Assembly: GCA_050084985.1 (NCBI GenBank)
Contig: JBITNC010000001.1
Coordinates: 52,886,001 to 52,950,000, forward strand
Length of the DNA: 64,000 nucleotides
DNA from: Nageia nagi
Lineage: Eukaryota; Pinophyta
Direction: 5' to 3'
The notes under the pieces were generated by a model, which had not been told where the DNA came from, did not search any database, and saw only the letters and a program-made list of their open reading frames with translations. Shown here in pieces: positions 9,669 through 21,449 of this stretch. The number at the start of each line of letters is the position of its first letter. Within the stretch, counting starts at the first letter, position 1. Position numbers and translations under genes: made by a program.

Positions 9669-10985
9669 ATCAATACCTTACTCTTATGCATATCCTTTAG
9701 CAACTAGTCAAGCCTTATGCTTATCAAATATTCCATTATCCTTATGTTTTGTTTTGAATACCCATTTGCATCCAATGGGCTTCTTACTAGGTGGAAGTTC
9801 TATGAACTTCAACATGCCTTTTTTTTATCAATGCATCATGCCCATATTGCATGGATGAACTCTAATGTGGTAGCTCATTACCTTCGTGAACCAGTTTAAG
9901 TTCAAGTGTATTCACTACTATGCTCATCAATGCCAAGTTCAATTCCTCACGAGCCATGTTTTATGAACCATTTTAGGTTCAAGAGCATTCAAGTGAGAAT
10001 CATGTAGTATATTATGGTACTATTTTAGTTTTTTGAAGTTATCATATGGTAAGATCATAACTAGAACTTATATCTCATCATCCTCATAATCATGATTGAT
10101 TATGGGACCACTATTAGGTTCATGTGGTGTTGTAGGTGGACTAGTTGAATAATCACTAATCTCATCAAAAATGATATCTTTGCTTATATAAATATTTTGA
10201 GTAATAAGATTCGTAAGTGTCTACCCTTTGGATTCTCTACTATACTCGAGAAAAATACACCTTATGGAATTATTATCTAATTTATTTATTTTTTGTTTAG
10301 GAATGTACATGTAGGCAATGTAACCAAATATTCAAAGATGAGAGATAAATGAACTCCTATTCATTCTTATTTAGGATTTATCCCCTTAAGATATTTTTGG
10401 GTTCCTTATTAACCAAGTATATTGCAGTGTTTATCTATTCATCTTGAAATGCTCCATTCATCTTTTCATCTTTCATCATACTTCTTACCATTTCAACTAT
10501 GGTTTGATTGATTTATCATTTTACAAAATTTATTTTGCTATGATGTGTAAGGTGTAGTAATTGTCACCGTATTCCATGCTAATTTTGAAATGCAAAAAAA
10601 ATCATTTGATAGGTATTCTCCCCCTCAATTTGAGTGGAGAACATGGATATGATGACTAGTGGCATTTTCCACATGAGCTTTGGACTCCTTTAACAAATGA
10701 AAATTTTTATCCTTTATCTTCAAGAGATATACCCACATATTTTTAGAATAGTCATAAAAAATATTAGGAAGTATTGAAACCTAGTATGAAAAGCTCTCAT
10801 GAGTTTGTAAAGATTAGTGTGAATCACATCAAGAGGTCTTATAGCATGACATGTCCTAGCCTCGAGTGTAGTTATGTGTTATTTTCCTCCTATGAAAGTA
10901 TAACAAACTTTAGTAGGAGAAGCAATATATGGGAGATCATATACCATATTTCTCTTTTGTAGAGTGACACTAAACCAAAAAGGGC
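9669..10985 (-). pseudogene. Copia relic J, integrase to RT segment
   Basis: On the minus strand, from high to low coordinates: an integrase zinc-binding remnant (LHSRLGHV near 10850), an integrase core remnant (VEMVRSMM near 10490), the integrase C-terminal region (near 10200-10320, with a DIIFDE-type end), a linker, and the RT start (KKPIGCKWVFK near 9770). Gag and protease are absent and the relic fades out near 10985. Frames shift many times. Confidence 0.78.
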
Positions 10986-10989
10986 CTTC

Positions 10990-11226
10990 AGAGGTAGTTT
11001 TAAACCTCCACCAAAATACTTTATTAATGGTTATCTACCTACCATCTAAGCCTATCTTGCTAAAAATTAGAACTCTACGATAAAGATTCATAACCACCTA
11101 TGTATGGTCTCATAATCTATCACCTAAGTTCCTAATGAGGTTATTAGAAACCACTCACTTAAACTATAAGGGGATGGTTTGACATCACCATATTAGCATT
11201 TAAGAGGGAGGTTTTAAACTACCTCT
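10990..11226. mobile_element. Candidate MITE (inverted repeats of about 20 bp)
   Basis: AGAGGTAGTTTTAAACCTCC at about 10990 faces its near reverse complement GGAGGTTTTAAACTACCTCT ending near 11226, giving a unit of about 237 bp without an ORF. I see no convincing TSD, so the superfamily is open and the unit could be a chance or foldback structure. Confidence 0.45.
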
Positions 11227-11509
11227 TAGTAATTAATTTTTTAAAAAAATAGGCATAGTATGGAAGCATTCTTCCATTATGTTTTTTGTAGAAAATACAA
11301 TAAAAGAATGCTTATAGATTATGTTGTTCTTAGTTACTTGAGGTACACCTATGAGCTCAATCATAATGCTAGCCTTGGGTTTCTAAAGGATGACCCAATG
11401 AAATTAATCAATCACCATTTAGCCTCTTACCTTACTCATTCTAGTCAAGATCACTAGTGACACTCGAAGGAATGCCTTAACACACCTCTATAGTGGCACA
11501 ATCCATGTA
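11227..11509. other. AT-rich, nothing recognised
   Basis: A 65-codon ORF at 11260-11457 has no recognisable motif and is probably chance. Confidence 0.5.
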
Positions 11510-11745
11510 TATGAAATGATCCAAGTGCACCATATAATATGAAATGATCTAAATGCACCAACATATGATATGAAATGATTAAGCGCACCATATAATATGA
11601 AATGATCTAAATACACCAACATATGATATGAAATTATCTAAGTACATCATATGGTCTAAAATGATGCAATTGCACCATATGATATGAAATGATCCAAGTG
11701 CACCATATGGTTTGAAATGATGCAACTGTATCATATTTTCAACAT
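11510..11745. repeat. Degenerate minisatellite (about 30-33 bp unit)
   Basis: Roughly seven units built on ATGATATGAAATGATCCAAG followed by TGCACCAT, with frequent substitutions. It gives a minus-strand ORF with repeated HHIWCNC-like residues that is not a gene. Confidence 0.75.
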
Positions 11746-12687
11746 GTATCTTCCACATTTTGCATACATGTCTATCAAGTTTTATGGACACTTTTGCATT
11801 GAAGTTCAAAGCTTCTTCAAGATAGCCTACATGGCCAAGTAGGTTAAAAATACATAATGATTCATATCATGAATAATCTAATAAGAGTCACTCATTCTAT
11901 TAAAGTATTTACAACCCTCATCCATTAGACTTGCATGGTTGAATGCAAGTAGAACACATGCAAAGGCTATACTATTAAAAAGATAAAAATAATAATAAAA
12001 TACAAGGATGAAATGATATAAGATATTATTTTTTAGAAGGATTAGATGAAGAAACAATAAAGATGTAAAATCAAGAAGAATCACTAAAAGATAATTAGAG
12101 ACCGCTTGATTAAAAAGACAATGATATAAAGGGATTAAAACTCAAAATAAACAAAGTAAAGTTAAAAATAATTGCAAAACAAATCAATATCACTGAACCA
12201 TTATAACCTCCTTCAAACGACAATAAAGCACAAGATTTCAAATACGAAAAGCATGACATAATCATCTAAGGATTTGCCAAAGGAACAAAGATAATGACTA
12301 AAATTATAAGATAAAAAATACTATCAAAAAAATCTTTAGATAAATACTCCCATATCTGTCCAAACATACGATATTAAAATACACACCATAAATTTAGGTT
12401 TAACTTTATTTGTTCTTTTTACAATTTCACTTCTTGTATATGTAAGAATGTTAGCATCACCTTTGTAAACGAGAGATGTAATTTAATTGGTATGGTTGGT
12501 CAACAATAATAATTATTTCATTTCAACAAACTATAATAATACTTTAGATAAGCATGTGATCGACTAGTATAATAAGTGAGACAACTTAGATAATTTAAAG
12601 AGAATTATTTAAAAAAAGTTAAGATATCAAATAAAAATCCAAATACTACATAGACAGTCAAAATTTCTACAATTTCGACAACATTAG
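11746..12687. other. AT-rich sequence upstream of the P450 gene
   Basis: No coding motif, repeat or RNA gene recognised. The last 100-200 bases before the P450 ATG should hold its promoter, but several TATA-like words in this AT-rich context prevent choosing one. Confidence 0.5.
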
Positions 12688-15600
12688 ATGGAGTCGATGA
12701 GGTTCGATGATGTTATGGCGGTTTTGATATATTCTGTATCTATACTACTCATAGGAGCCTTGCTATACCCTCTAGCAAATATATGTTGGTTTCGACCCAG
12801 AAAAATCAACGAAATACTACGCAAACAAGGAGTTGTAGGGCCACCGCCTCGGTTTATGGTGGGTAACCTCCCGCAGATCAAGAAAATTAAGGAGGAATTG
12901 GTGAAAGAAACCCCACTGAATGTTGGGGTTCGCAGTATCAGACATGATATCGAGCTGCTTGTATTCCCTCACTTCGCCCAGTGGAGTAGAGTTTATGGAA
13001 AGAAGTTTGTTTATTGGATGGGAACAGAACCCTTTATTTATGTCCGGGATCCCGATTTGATTAAAAGATTGAGCCTATCGAGGTCTTTGGATTGGGGAAG
13101 GCCTGCTGTTTTTAGAGAGGACAAAATCTCACTGTTTGGGAATGGGTTGCTGATGGCGGAAGGAGAGGATTGGGCTCATCAGAGACGAATTGTTGCCCCC
13201 GCTTTCTACGCGGACAAGATCAAGGTACTCCTCTTCAATCTCTCATCCATGGCAGATGGTGTGTTGATAATTCTCTGAGATTTAAGGGTCAACCAAGGTA
13301 GGGATTTAAGGGTCAACCTAGCCGGTCGCTTAGGAAGTTGATGACATTTAATAATTTGTACTGTATGTCGAAGACGTTTACAGAAAATTTCAAGTGAGAA
13401 TAATTTTTTAATTTAGTTTTAGATTAATAAACATTTAAGTTTGTTTTATTATTTTATAATTAATGTTATTTAATATTATAAATGTGGTTATAATAATTTT
13501 AAAAATAATTTATATTTTTAAAAATAATAAAGTAGGTTACAATTAAAAATTGTATATAAATGAGATAAATATATAAAGATTTCCCATATAGATGACTTTC
13601 CAGCCACAAGAAAATTGTAGTAGTTTTATGTATATCATATCTTGGAATATAAGGGTATTCAATTCCCACCTCAAGACTAGTAGAATTAAATTCACGGTTA
13701 CCTTTGAGAAATCCAAGAATCAACATAGTTTGTAGATGAATACGATGCTCTTAAAGCACAATTTGGGCCAAGAAGTTTAGCAGTTTTGAGTGATGCCTTG
13801 GGTCAATCCAATGGTCTAATTACAATTTGGGACAATTCAAAAGTTCAGTGTACATTAGACTATGCTCACCACCATTGGCTGGCTGTTACAAGGTATATTT
13901 TCTCCACAGGTTGGTCCTTTGGCTTTATCAAAATTTATAATCGTCAATGTGTTGAATAACAACATGAATGTTGGCAACAATTAGCAGCTTGGTTAGCCGT
14001 ATATTCTGATCTCCCCTGCATCCTGCAGGGTGACTTAGACACTATTTTCCATCTATGTGAAAAACAAGGAGGCCTAAAAAGATTGAAACCTAAGGCAAAT
14101 GTGTTCAATGACTTCGTTGATCAACAAACACTAATAGAACCTTTTTGTTCCCAAGGGTCATTCACTTGGTCCAATAAAAGGTCGGATGATGGAAAGATAC
14201 TTGAAAAACTTAACAGATTCCTCATCTCATAGGCCTAGTTGGAGAATGAGATTCTTTTCCAATCCTCAATCCTGTTTTATGGAGGCTTAGATCACTAGCT
14301 GATCCTTTTCACCTTTGGTAGGTATGATCAACACACAACTGCACCTTTTTGCTTTAAAAGAAGTGTGGATGCAACATCCTGATTTGACAGCTTGGTTGTT
14401 AATTGGTGGATGGAGGAGCAACATGTTTATGGAACATAATTGTACAAGTTCATTACAAAATTGACAAGGCTGAAAAGGAAACTTTAGGTCTGGAATAAAC
14501 ACCAATTTGGGGATGTCTTTTCTGGTCGGGCTTCTCTTGAAGAGAGCCTAGTCCAACTTGAAATTCAACTGCAGATGGATCAAAAGGTTGGACTCCTAGA
14601 GCAAGAATGACATTTATTAAAAAAAACTTGATAAGGCCTACTTGAAAGAGGAAACATTATAGGAGCATAAATCACGAATATAGTGGCTGAAGGAGAGGGA
14701 CAACAGCATAAAGCTCTTCCACATGTATACCATAGCTCATAAGGTTTGCAATCCCATCTCCTCATTGGACACATCGTTGGGGCATACCCTCACAACACCG
14801 GATGAAATTGACAATGACATTATCTCCTTCTTTAAGAACCTGCTTTCAGAAGAACATATTGACAGGAATAATGCTCAGGAAACTCTGCTTAATACCATTC
14901 CCAATAACCAACTCCTCATAAAACCTATCTCAAAAGAGGAAGTTGAGAATGCACTATTCCAAATGAAAAGTTTTGGTGCCCAGGGACCCGATGGATTCCC
15001 ATAGGGATTTTTCCAACATTTTTGGTATCTACTTAAAGATGATACAATCATTGTGTTCAGGGAATCCTTCTCCTCAAAAATAATGCTAGGTAAGATGAAT
15101 CACACTTTCTTGGTGTTAATTCCAAAAATTGGATTTAATTCCAAAAATTGGATGTGCTAAGAGGATTGAAGCCTTTAGACTATTATCCTTATGTAATTCC
15201 ATTTATAAAATCATTTTGAAGGTTGCCGCCAACATACTCAAAGTGGTCATTTCAAATTTGATCTCCAAAGAGCCAAAGGCCTTTGTAAAAGGGATACAAC
15301 TCCTTGATGGGGTTGCTCTTATTCACGAATTGATCCATTCTCTTGAAACTAGATATGACCAAAGCCTTTGATAGGACAATTGGTTATTTTCTCACTAGGC
15401 TCCTAAGTAAGTTTGCCTTTGCTGACAATTCGATTTAATGGATTTCATCTTTTTTCGTACCCACTCTTTTTCAGTTCTTTTCAATGGCAACTCAACAGGA
15501 TTTTTCAAAAGCTGGAGAGGTTTAAGGCAGGGCGACCCCTATCTCTATACCTCTTCATTATAATAGTAGAAGCACTTGGGCATGGTCTCGACCAACTACA

Positions 15601-18600
15601 ATCTAGAGGGATGATAACAGGTCTTCAAATATGCAACAATTGCTACCCTCTATCATATTCTCAGTTTGCAGATGACACCTTATTAGCTATCTACCCTTCA
15701 ATTCAAGAGATCAAGAGCATTTTGAAGATATGTGAGCTTGCTGCTGGTCAAGCTATAAACAAAGAAAAGTCCAAATTTTGTTGGTGTAGACCTATCCCTG
15801 CAGCATGTCAGATTGTTCTCTCACCTGACTGGTATGATTATTGATAGTCTACCTAGTTCCTATTTAGGAATGCCTCAAGTTTAAGGAGGCAACATTTGGT
15901 GATTTTTGGGAACTACTTATAACAAAGATGCTAAAACGACTATCCTCCTAGAAAGCCAACTAGCTATTGACTACAATTCGCCTAGTCAAGGACCAATCTA
16001 TGCTGACAACCTTTCCTATTTTTTTGGTTCAACACATTTTCGCTCCCTATGAAGATCCTCAACAAAATGGAGATAATTTTATGCAACTGCCTATGGAAGG
16101 GCAACACTGACAATAAGAAAATCCACCTGGTGACATGGAATAAGATCTACACATCCAAATCTTATGGTGGACCGGGCACCATAAATCTAAGAGTTATGAA
16201 CATTGTTATGCTGGGAAAACTTCTTTGGATGATATTCTCAAATTTTCCAATTCTCTGGAGCAAGGTATTCCATTCAAAATATATAGATCATGCCTCTCCT
16301 GAGCGAATTTTCACTGCTGCTGATACACCGTGGGGGTCACTAACGTGGAAAGGGCTCAGAAAATCAAGGTGTCATATATTCCCATTCCTTAAATGGTCAG
16401 TTGGAGATGGTTCTAAATTTGATTTCTGGCATGATACTTGGTTTTCTTCACATCCTCCGAATTCCATGTACTTACTCCCTCCGGTGATTACAGTGTAACA
16501 TCTGCTTACAAAGCTATTTCATAATGGCTGAGTGTGACACACAAAGGCCAGGAACAAAGCGACCTTTTTCCATTAGATTATGGCTCATGATAAATTCTTA
16601 CATGGTGAGTAGCTCATGAGGTGAGGTTATCTTGGTCCATTCAAGTGCGTCGTGTGCAATGAATCCACTAAGCATGGTTCCCATTTGTTAATTCACTGTC
16701 CCTTTTCTCACGACCTATGGGGCCATCTTTTGTCTCACTTTAAGGTATCTTCTGAAGCATGAAAGACGTCCTTCTTGTTTGGAACAACCATCCTCTCCTG
16801 TGCAGTATCAAAGCTCCTTTGGTTAGCGGCTCCGACAATGTTGGCATGAAATATTTGGTTGGAACATAACCAATATTGCATCTTCAAGGGAATAGGTTCT
16901 AGTTAAGATCAAATTTGGTAGCATTTTGAAATGAAAATAACCAATATTTGTGATGGCAATGAGGAAATCAACAATGTTCAAGTTTAGACCTTGCTGTACA
17001 GCGACTGGCAACATTCTCGCCCAGACCTCTCCTCTACAAACGAGCAATCAACTGTTGCAATCAATCCAAACTATCACACTTTTATGTAAATTGTGAAAAA
17101 TTAATGCATTATTTTGAAATACCCCTCAAACTGTATAGCGTGCATAGCCTGGATAGACTTGCCTTGTCTTAGCATGCCTTTCATGGAGGTCCCGATTTGG
17201 TGGTTTTTGCTTTATGCCATGTAAATTCTTATTTTTTCTATGTACTCTAAAGCTTTTTGGTAATATAAATTTTTTAAGCTCCCCAAAAAATTGTATATTA
17301 AATTTAGTTTTTCAATTGTAAATATATAATGCTTTTTTTTTTGTTGAGATTACTTTGTAGTAGATGAATGTCTGTTCTTCAAATGAAATGTCGAACTTAA
17401 TTTAAATATGGTTGAAAACATATTTTCTGCAACAATATGACGCTTGTCAACGCAATATACGGCGGTTGGAATCCAGAGAGGAAAACTGCAGCAAAACAAT
17501 TACCATGAAAACTATCGTCTAGTCTTTACTTAAAAGCTATTTTCTATCTTAATTGATATGACATGAACAATTACGTCATTCTCATATCTTACATTTCATC
17601 ACAACACTTTGATCAGAGGATGGTTGGCGACATGGTGGCATCTACACTATCCATGCTTGACCGGTGGAACGATGCTGTAAAAGAAGGAGGAGGATCCGCA
17701 GACATAGACATTGATGATGATATCACTAAACTCACCGCAGACATCATAGCGAGGACATCATTTGGGGCAAGCTATGACAAAGGTAAACAAGTGTTTACAA
17801 AACTGAAGTCCCTCCAACAGGTCCTCTACAGCTCTAACCATCTTCTTGGGGTTCCCGGGAGCAGGTAAATACTGGGTTTTGTCACGGTTTCCAATTCCAT
17901 GGAAGAGAATCCTAACATGATATATGATAACTTGGCGTACTTGAACAGATTGATTAATGGCGGAGTGCGTTTGAAAACCAACAAGCTGGGAAAGGAGATT
18001 GACGATTTACTCCTGTCAATCGTAATGGAACGGCGAAAATTGGAGAGTTCTGGGAATTTCGGAAGCGACCTGCTGGGACTTATTCTCGCAGAAAACAATG
18101 CGGATGGAGTTTCAGAAATTGGGAAACGTAAAAAGCTCACGACACGGCAATTCATGGATGAATGCAAAACCTTCTTCTTTGCAGGGCACGAAACAACGGC
18201 CTTGTCTGTGATGTGGAGCATGATGCTTCTGGCCATGTACCCCCACTGGCAACAACGCCTCCGAGCCGAATTGATGGAGATCACGCAAGGGAGAATTCTT
18301 GATGCGGAAATGCTCACCAAAATGAAAATTGTAACTAAAAGATTTCCATTTGTTTTTGGGTTTGTGGGTGTTTTTGAAATGGAGGACAGAATTCAAATAT
18401 TGAAGAGGATTTTTTGTATGTTGTCGCAGATGGATATGGTGTTGAGCGAGACAATGCGGCTGTATCCACCAGCCCCATTCACGCACAGACAGGCAAAACA
18501 AAACATGCAAATGGGCGACATTTTTGTGCCTAAAGGAACCTCCATATGGTTCGACATTTTAGGATTACATCATGATTCCGAAATATGGGATGCAGATGTT

Positions 18601-18855
18601 AATGAATTCAAGCCGGAAAGATTCGAAATCGGGGCGTCTAATGCGTCGAAACAAACGATGGCGTTTATTCCATTCGGGTTTGGATCACGGATGTGCGTAG
18701 GGCAGAATTTAGCGAGCATTGAGCTGAGGGTAATAATGAGCATGGTGGTTTCGAGGTTTCGATTTTCGTTGTCCGAAAGATATTGCCATTGTCCGATCAG
18801 TCTGCCATCGCTGAGACCCTCCCGTGGAATGCCTCTCGTTTTCGAATGCTTGTAA
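12688..18855 (+). CDS. Cytochrome P450, CYP72 clan (four exons, 530 residues)
   Basis: Exons inferred from splice sites and frame: 12688-13224, 17617-17864, 17949-18330 and 18430-18855; introns of 4392, 84 and 99 bp all begin GT and end AG, and phases agree (0, 2, 0). The product is a membrane-anchored haem monooxygenase: N-terminal hydrophobic helix (about residues 10-32), proline-rich hinge GPPPRF (51-56), W-helix-C region WAHQRRIVAPAF, I-helix AGHETT (340-345), K-helix ETMR (E396, R399), FKPERF, and haem loop FGFGSRMCVG with the thiolate Cys478. Length fits the family (about 500-530). The hinge, LTADIIARTSFG and LLGVPGSR point to the CYP72 clan; by eye CYP714/CYP735-like sequences are closest, families that act on gibberellins or cytokinins. 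Substrate and subfamily cannot be assigned here. No stop, frameshift or missing key residue is seen, so it may be functional. Confidence 0.9.
13640..14290 (+). pseudogene. LINE endonuclease domain remnant
   Basis: Decayed apurinic-type endonuclease: the N-terminal SWNIR motif, LPCILQGDLDTIF (the G-D-x-N-like motif, mutated) near 14010-14050 and SFTWSNKRSDDGKI...LNRFL near 14160-14220. Several stops and frameshifts. Confidence 0.75.
14723..15860 (+). pseudogene. LINE reverse transcriptase remnant
   Basis: Motifs in order: EVENALFQMKSFGAQGPDGFP (RT motif 1), an IPK segment, FRLLSLCNSIYKIILKVAANIL, EPKAFVKGIQLLD, then a frameshifted RFKAGRPLSLYLFIII and the catalytic FADDT (Y replaced by F) near 15670. 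At least four breaks (stops near 15003 and 15371, frame changes near 15130 and 15410). Confidence 0.85.
16049..16770 (+). pseudogene. LINE C-terminal region and CCHC finger remnant
   Basis: LCNCLWKG...KIHLVTWNKI and WSVGDGSKFDFWHDTW are typical of plant L1 C-termini after RT. After a break, a Cys-X2-Cys...His...Cys finger (zf-RVT type) follows at about 16640-16720. Confidence 0.82.
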
Positions 18856-18956
18856 AAATTTCACTATTTGCAGTAGTTAAAGATTTTTGGGTGTTCGCCA
18901 TTTGTGTCTGATTTATTATTTAAATGGTGATTTCTTTAAAATTCAGGGGGTGATGA

Positions 18957-18962
18957 AATAAA
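18957..18962 (+). terminator. Candidate polyadenylation signal of the P450 gene
   Basis: AATAAA about 100 bases after the TAA stop. The placement is reasonable, but the surrounding AT-richness makes chance occurrence possible. Confidence 0.4.
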
Positions 18963-19456
18963 GCTATATTTTGGTTTGTTTTTCATACCTAATTCGGTGA
19001 TCTCTATCACAAGATCTTAATCTAACAAAGAAATCTAGCTTGAATGATTCTATATTAAGGGTTAAATTAAGTAAAGATATGGGTTTCATGAGAAAATTCT
19101 TTAAAGAATGCTTTTTGAAATTGAATTTAAAATTGTTTTATTGTTTCTTTAGGTTTTGAGCATCACATATATATTAATGAGTAATGTTTTGTACTTTTAA
19201 TGAGTTGTTGGATAAATACTTATGCCTCCTCATGAGATTGAGTAGAGAGAATAGGAATTTTTACCATGATGATATAAATAGATTTTTGAATATGAAACTA
19301 CAATTAATAAGGAATGGTCTTAGTAACATAGCAAAAAATATTAATTATTTTAGGATTCAAATAGTTAGCATATCGAATCTTTCTTTCATGATGATCTTTT
19401 GTATGGATGCACCATTTTATTTGATGTTTATATTATTTATACAACCAACTTATCAT
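18963..19456. other. AT-rich intergenic sequence
   Basis: A 91-codon ORF at 19184-19459 lies just upstream of the RT-like C-terminal fragment and may be a decayed part of the same element (LMRLSRENRNFYHDD near its start), but I cannot assign it. Confidence 0.4.
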
Positions 19457-19740
19457 TAGCATGTCAAACTTAAGAACTAATTCACATGGATTGCAAAGTG
19501 AAATAGGTAGATGGGCAATACCTAAAACACCACGGGATAAAAGGATTTGTAAGCTTTGCAACCTAAATACCACAGAGGATGAGATTCATTCTCTCTTTAA
19601 TCCTTATTTACCCATTTTACAATGACATTAGGAAAACCTATAATGATATTTGTAATTACAACTTGATTCCTTAATTCTTAAACCAAGATGAACAAATTAA
19701 GTTTGGTGATTTTACTATACACATTAATTATCTTAGAAAC
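19457..19740 (+). pseudogene. C-terminal fragment of a non-L1 type retroelement (Cys2 / EDExH motif)
   Basis: The plus strand encodes NLRTNSHGLQSEIGRW, then PRDKRICKLCNLN and EDEIHSLFNPYL, then after a stop decayed sequence with FLNQDEQIKFGDF. The pattern [LR]R..SH.L..E.GR....PR..R.C..C....EDE.H.L is one I associate with C-termini of certain retroelements, mostly from animals, not with plant L1 elements such as the LINE in the P450 intron, which carries its own different finger. No RT domain was found beside it. Confidence 0.5.
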
Positions 19741-20486
19741 AAACATTCAAATACCTAAATTATATATATTTATCTCTTAACAAACTTTGATACGTTTTAC
19801 ACACCATTAGGTTTTAAGAACATTACAAGGCATCATCATAGAAGGTGAATAAGTAAAGTAGGTAATTTCCATTGTAGATGCTTTAGAGTTTAAGTATCCT
19901 TCTTTGAAATTAAAAACAAAAAAAAAGGGTTTGCCAACAAAAAATATAATTAACATTATATTTTCATAAATAAAAAAGATAAGTACTATGCAAATACACT
20001 ATCAATAAAATAGAAGTGAAAATATTTAATTGTTATAAGAAAAATAAGAACAACATCGCTTGTAAGAAAACTCTCACTAAGCTAAGATAACATTTGACTT
20101 GGTTCTCTTTCTTTTTATGAGAACCAACCATTTCAATAACTAATCAACGATCTCATCAAAGATACCCATTATCTCTTTAGTTCTTTTTTTATGAGAATAA
20201 ACTATTTTAATATCTAATTAACACTAATGCACCCCTAACTACCCTAATCGAGTCTTTTCATAACAAGAACAATTTTTCTAACCTTCTTTACACTTAAATA
20301 TGGAAGTGAATGAATATATTATAATGTTAATTAGAGCTTTTACACTCTTGCAACATTCTAGAATTTAGATGTTTAGTATTACACATGGTAATATTTACAT
20401 GCTTGATTAATTCTTTCGTTTCTTTTTATTTGAGTACTTGAATATTTTCTTATTTATATGCTCATGGAGTACTTTTATTTACTTGA
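19741..20486. other. AT-rich, no gene recognised
   Basis: A short imperfect direct repeat (TTTATGAGAACCAACCATTT near 20116 and TTTATGAGAATAAACTATTT near 20190) is the only structure noticed. Confidence 0.4.
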
Positions 20487-20851
20487 TTATTTAGAGAATG
20501 TACAAAAACCATATCTCTTGGACATTGAGACTAACATCAAATATTTCCCACAAATATCTTCATGATTCCAAAAATCTATTTTCTTTTCATGAATTATATG
20601 CAAGTCATTTGTATCATATAATTGATATCTCACTTTCTTTCCACCAACTTTTGCGATCACCACTATACCAAAAAGACTTTTATGGGCAACTAAAATACGA
20701 TGGTTTGAAACTGTTGTGTAAAACTGTGAGCATCCAATCTCCTTCAACACTTTCTTCAACCATAAAGCTTGTGTTGAAGTACTTGTCATAGCTATATACT
20801 CAACCTCAATACTTGAAAGAGCTAAATGGATTATTTTTTGGAGCTCCATGA
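20487..20851 (-). pseudogene. Copia relic C, RNase H segment (left piece)
   Basis: Minus strand: KIIHLALSSIEVEYIAMTS...WLKKVLKEIG, the RNase H E-helix region of copia (SSTEAEYIA in intact relatives). Downstream the frame loses resemblance. It joins the C sequence at 28141 when element B and one CATGA copy are removed. Confidence 0.85.
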
Positions 20852-21349
20852 TGTTGGAATGTATAATGCATTATTATAAAGGTTTGTATTAATCCTCTTT
20901 GTAAATTCACTAATACTTAAGGGTATCATTAGATACCTTAAGTATTTAAGTGAATATGATAATGTACTTTGTCCTACACTCCATGTCATGAGCATGCCCC
21001 TTGGGTAAAAGGAATGCATGTCATGCCTTTGTACATTGGGTAAAAAGGTGATTTAAAGAGGAATTTTGGCTTATAAATAGAAGGCTTCTTCTTTGTTATC
21101 ACACACCAATTTGTGGAGTAAAGTTATACTATAGGATCGTGTTTAGGAGATGAGATTAGGAGATTTGTAAGAGTTCATATTTGTGAATGAAATGAGATTT
21201 AGTTAGTGGATATACTCCTAATTGGAGGAACCACTTATATTTTGAATTATCTTTGTGAGATTGCTTTGTGAGTTTGTTAGATGTGATTTATGAGCTTTCA
21301 TGTGATCTTGGTAGTTTAAGATTACATTTTTTATAGTGCAAATCCTTCA
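20852..21349 (+). repeat. 5' LTR of element B (498 bp)
   Basis: TGTTGGAATG...ATCCTTCA. A TATA-like GGCTTATAAATAGAAGG near 21070 is a likely start-site element. Followed by the PBS and, about 100 bases on, the leader donor-like site at 21450. Confidence 0.92.
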
Positions 21350-21449
21350 TTTGGTATCATAGCTAGTTTGAAAGTTCCACTTCAACATTTTGGAGATCTT
21401 ATTCATTCAACTTGGAGGTCCTCTTCTTCAATTTTAAAATCTTGTTGAG

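Larger units (their letters stand above)
13559..17285 (+). mobile_element. LINE (L1-type) retrotransposon inside P450 intron 1
   Basis: Same strand as the gene. It shows an endonuclease start (IISWNIR near 13650), endonuclease remnants to about 14290, RT from about 14730, and a plant L1-type CCHC finger near 16650-16720 (CVVCNEST...HLLIHCPF). The 3' end has the usual GGTAATATAAATTTTTTAAG tail. Flanking AAAAATTGTATAT copies at 13545-13557 and 17286-17298 look like a 13-bp TSD. ORF1 is missing, so the copy is 5' truncated, and it carries many stops. Without it intron 1 would be about 0.66 kb. Confidence 0.85.

Noticed and set aside
12688-13278. Reading P450 exon 1 as running to the stop at 13278
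   Set aside because: The GT at 13225 gives an exact phase-0 join to 17617 with correct family sequence; residues after 13224 do not resemble P450.
18112-18510. A 132-codon minus-strand ORF over the P450 exons (also 17826-18320)
   Set aside because: Shadow of the plus-strand coding exons.
19457-19740. Calling the fragment a Penelope-like element
   Set aside because: Neither a Penelope RT nor a GIY-YIG endonuclease is visible; the short C-terminal motif alone does not justify the class.
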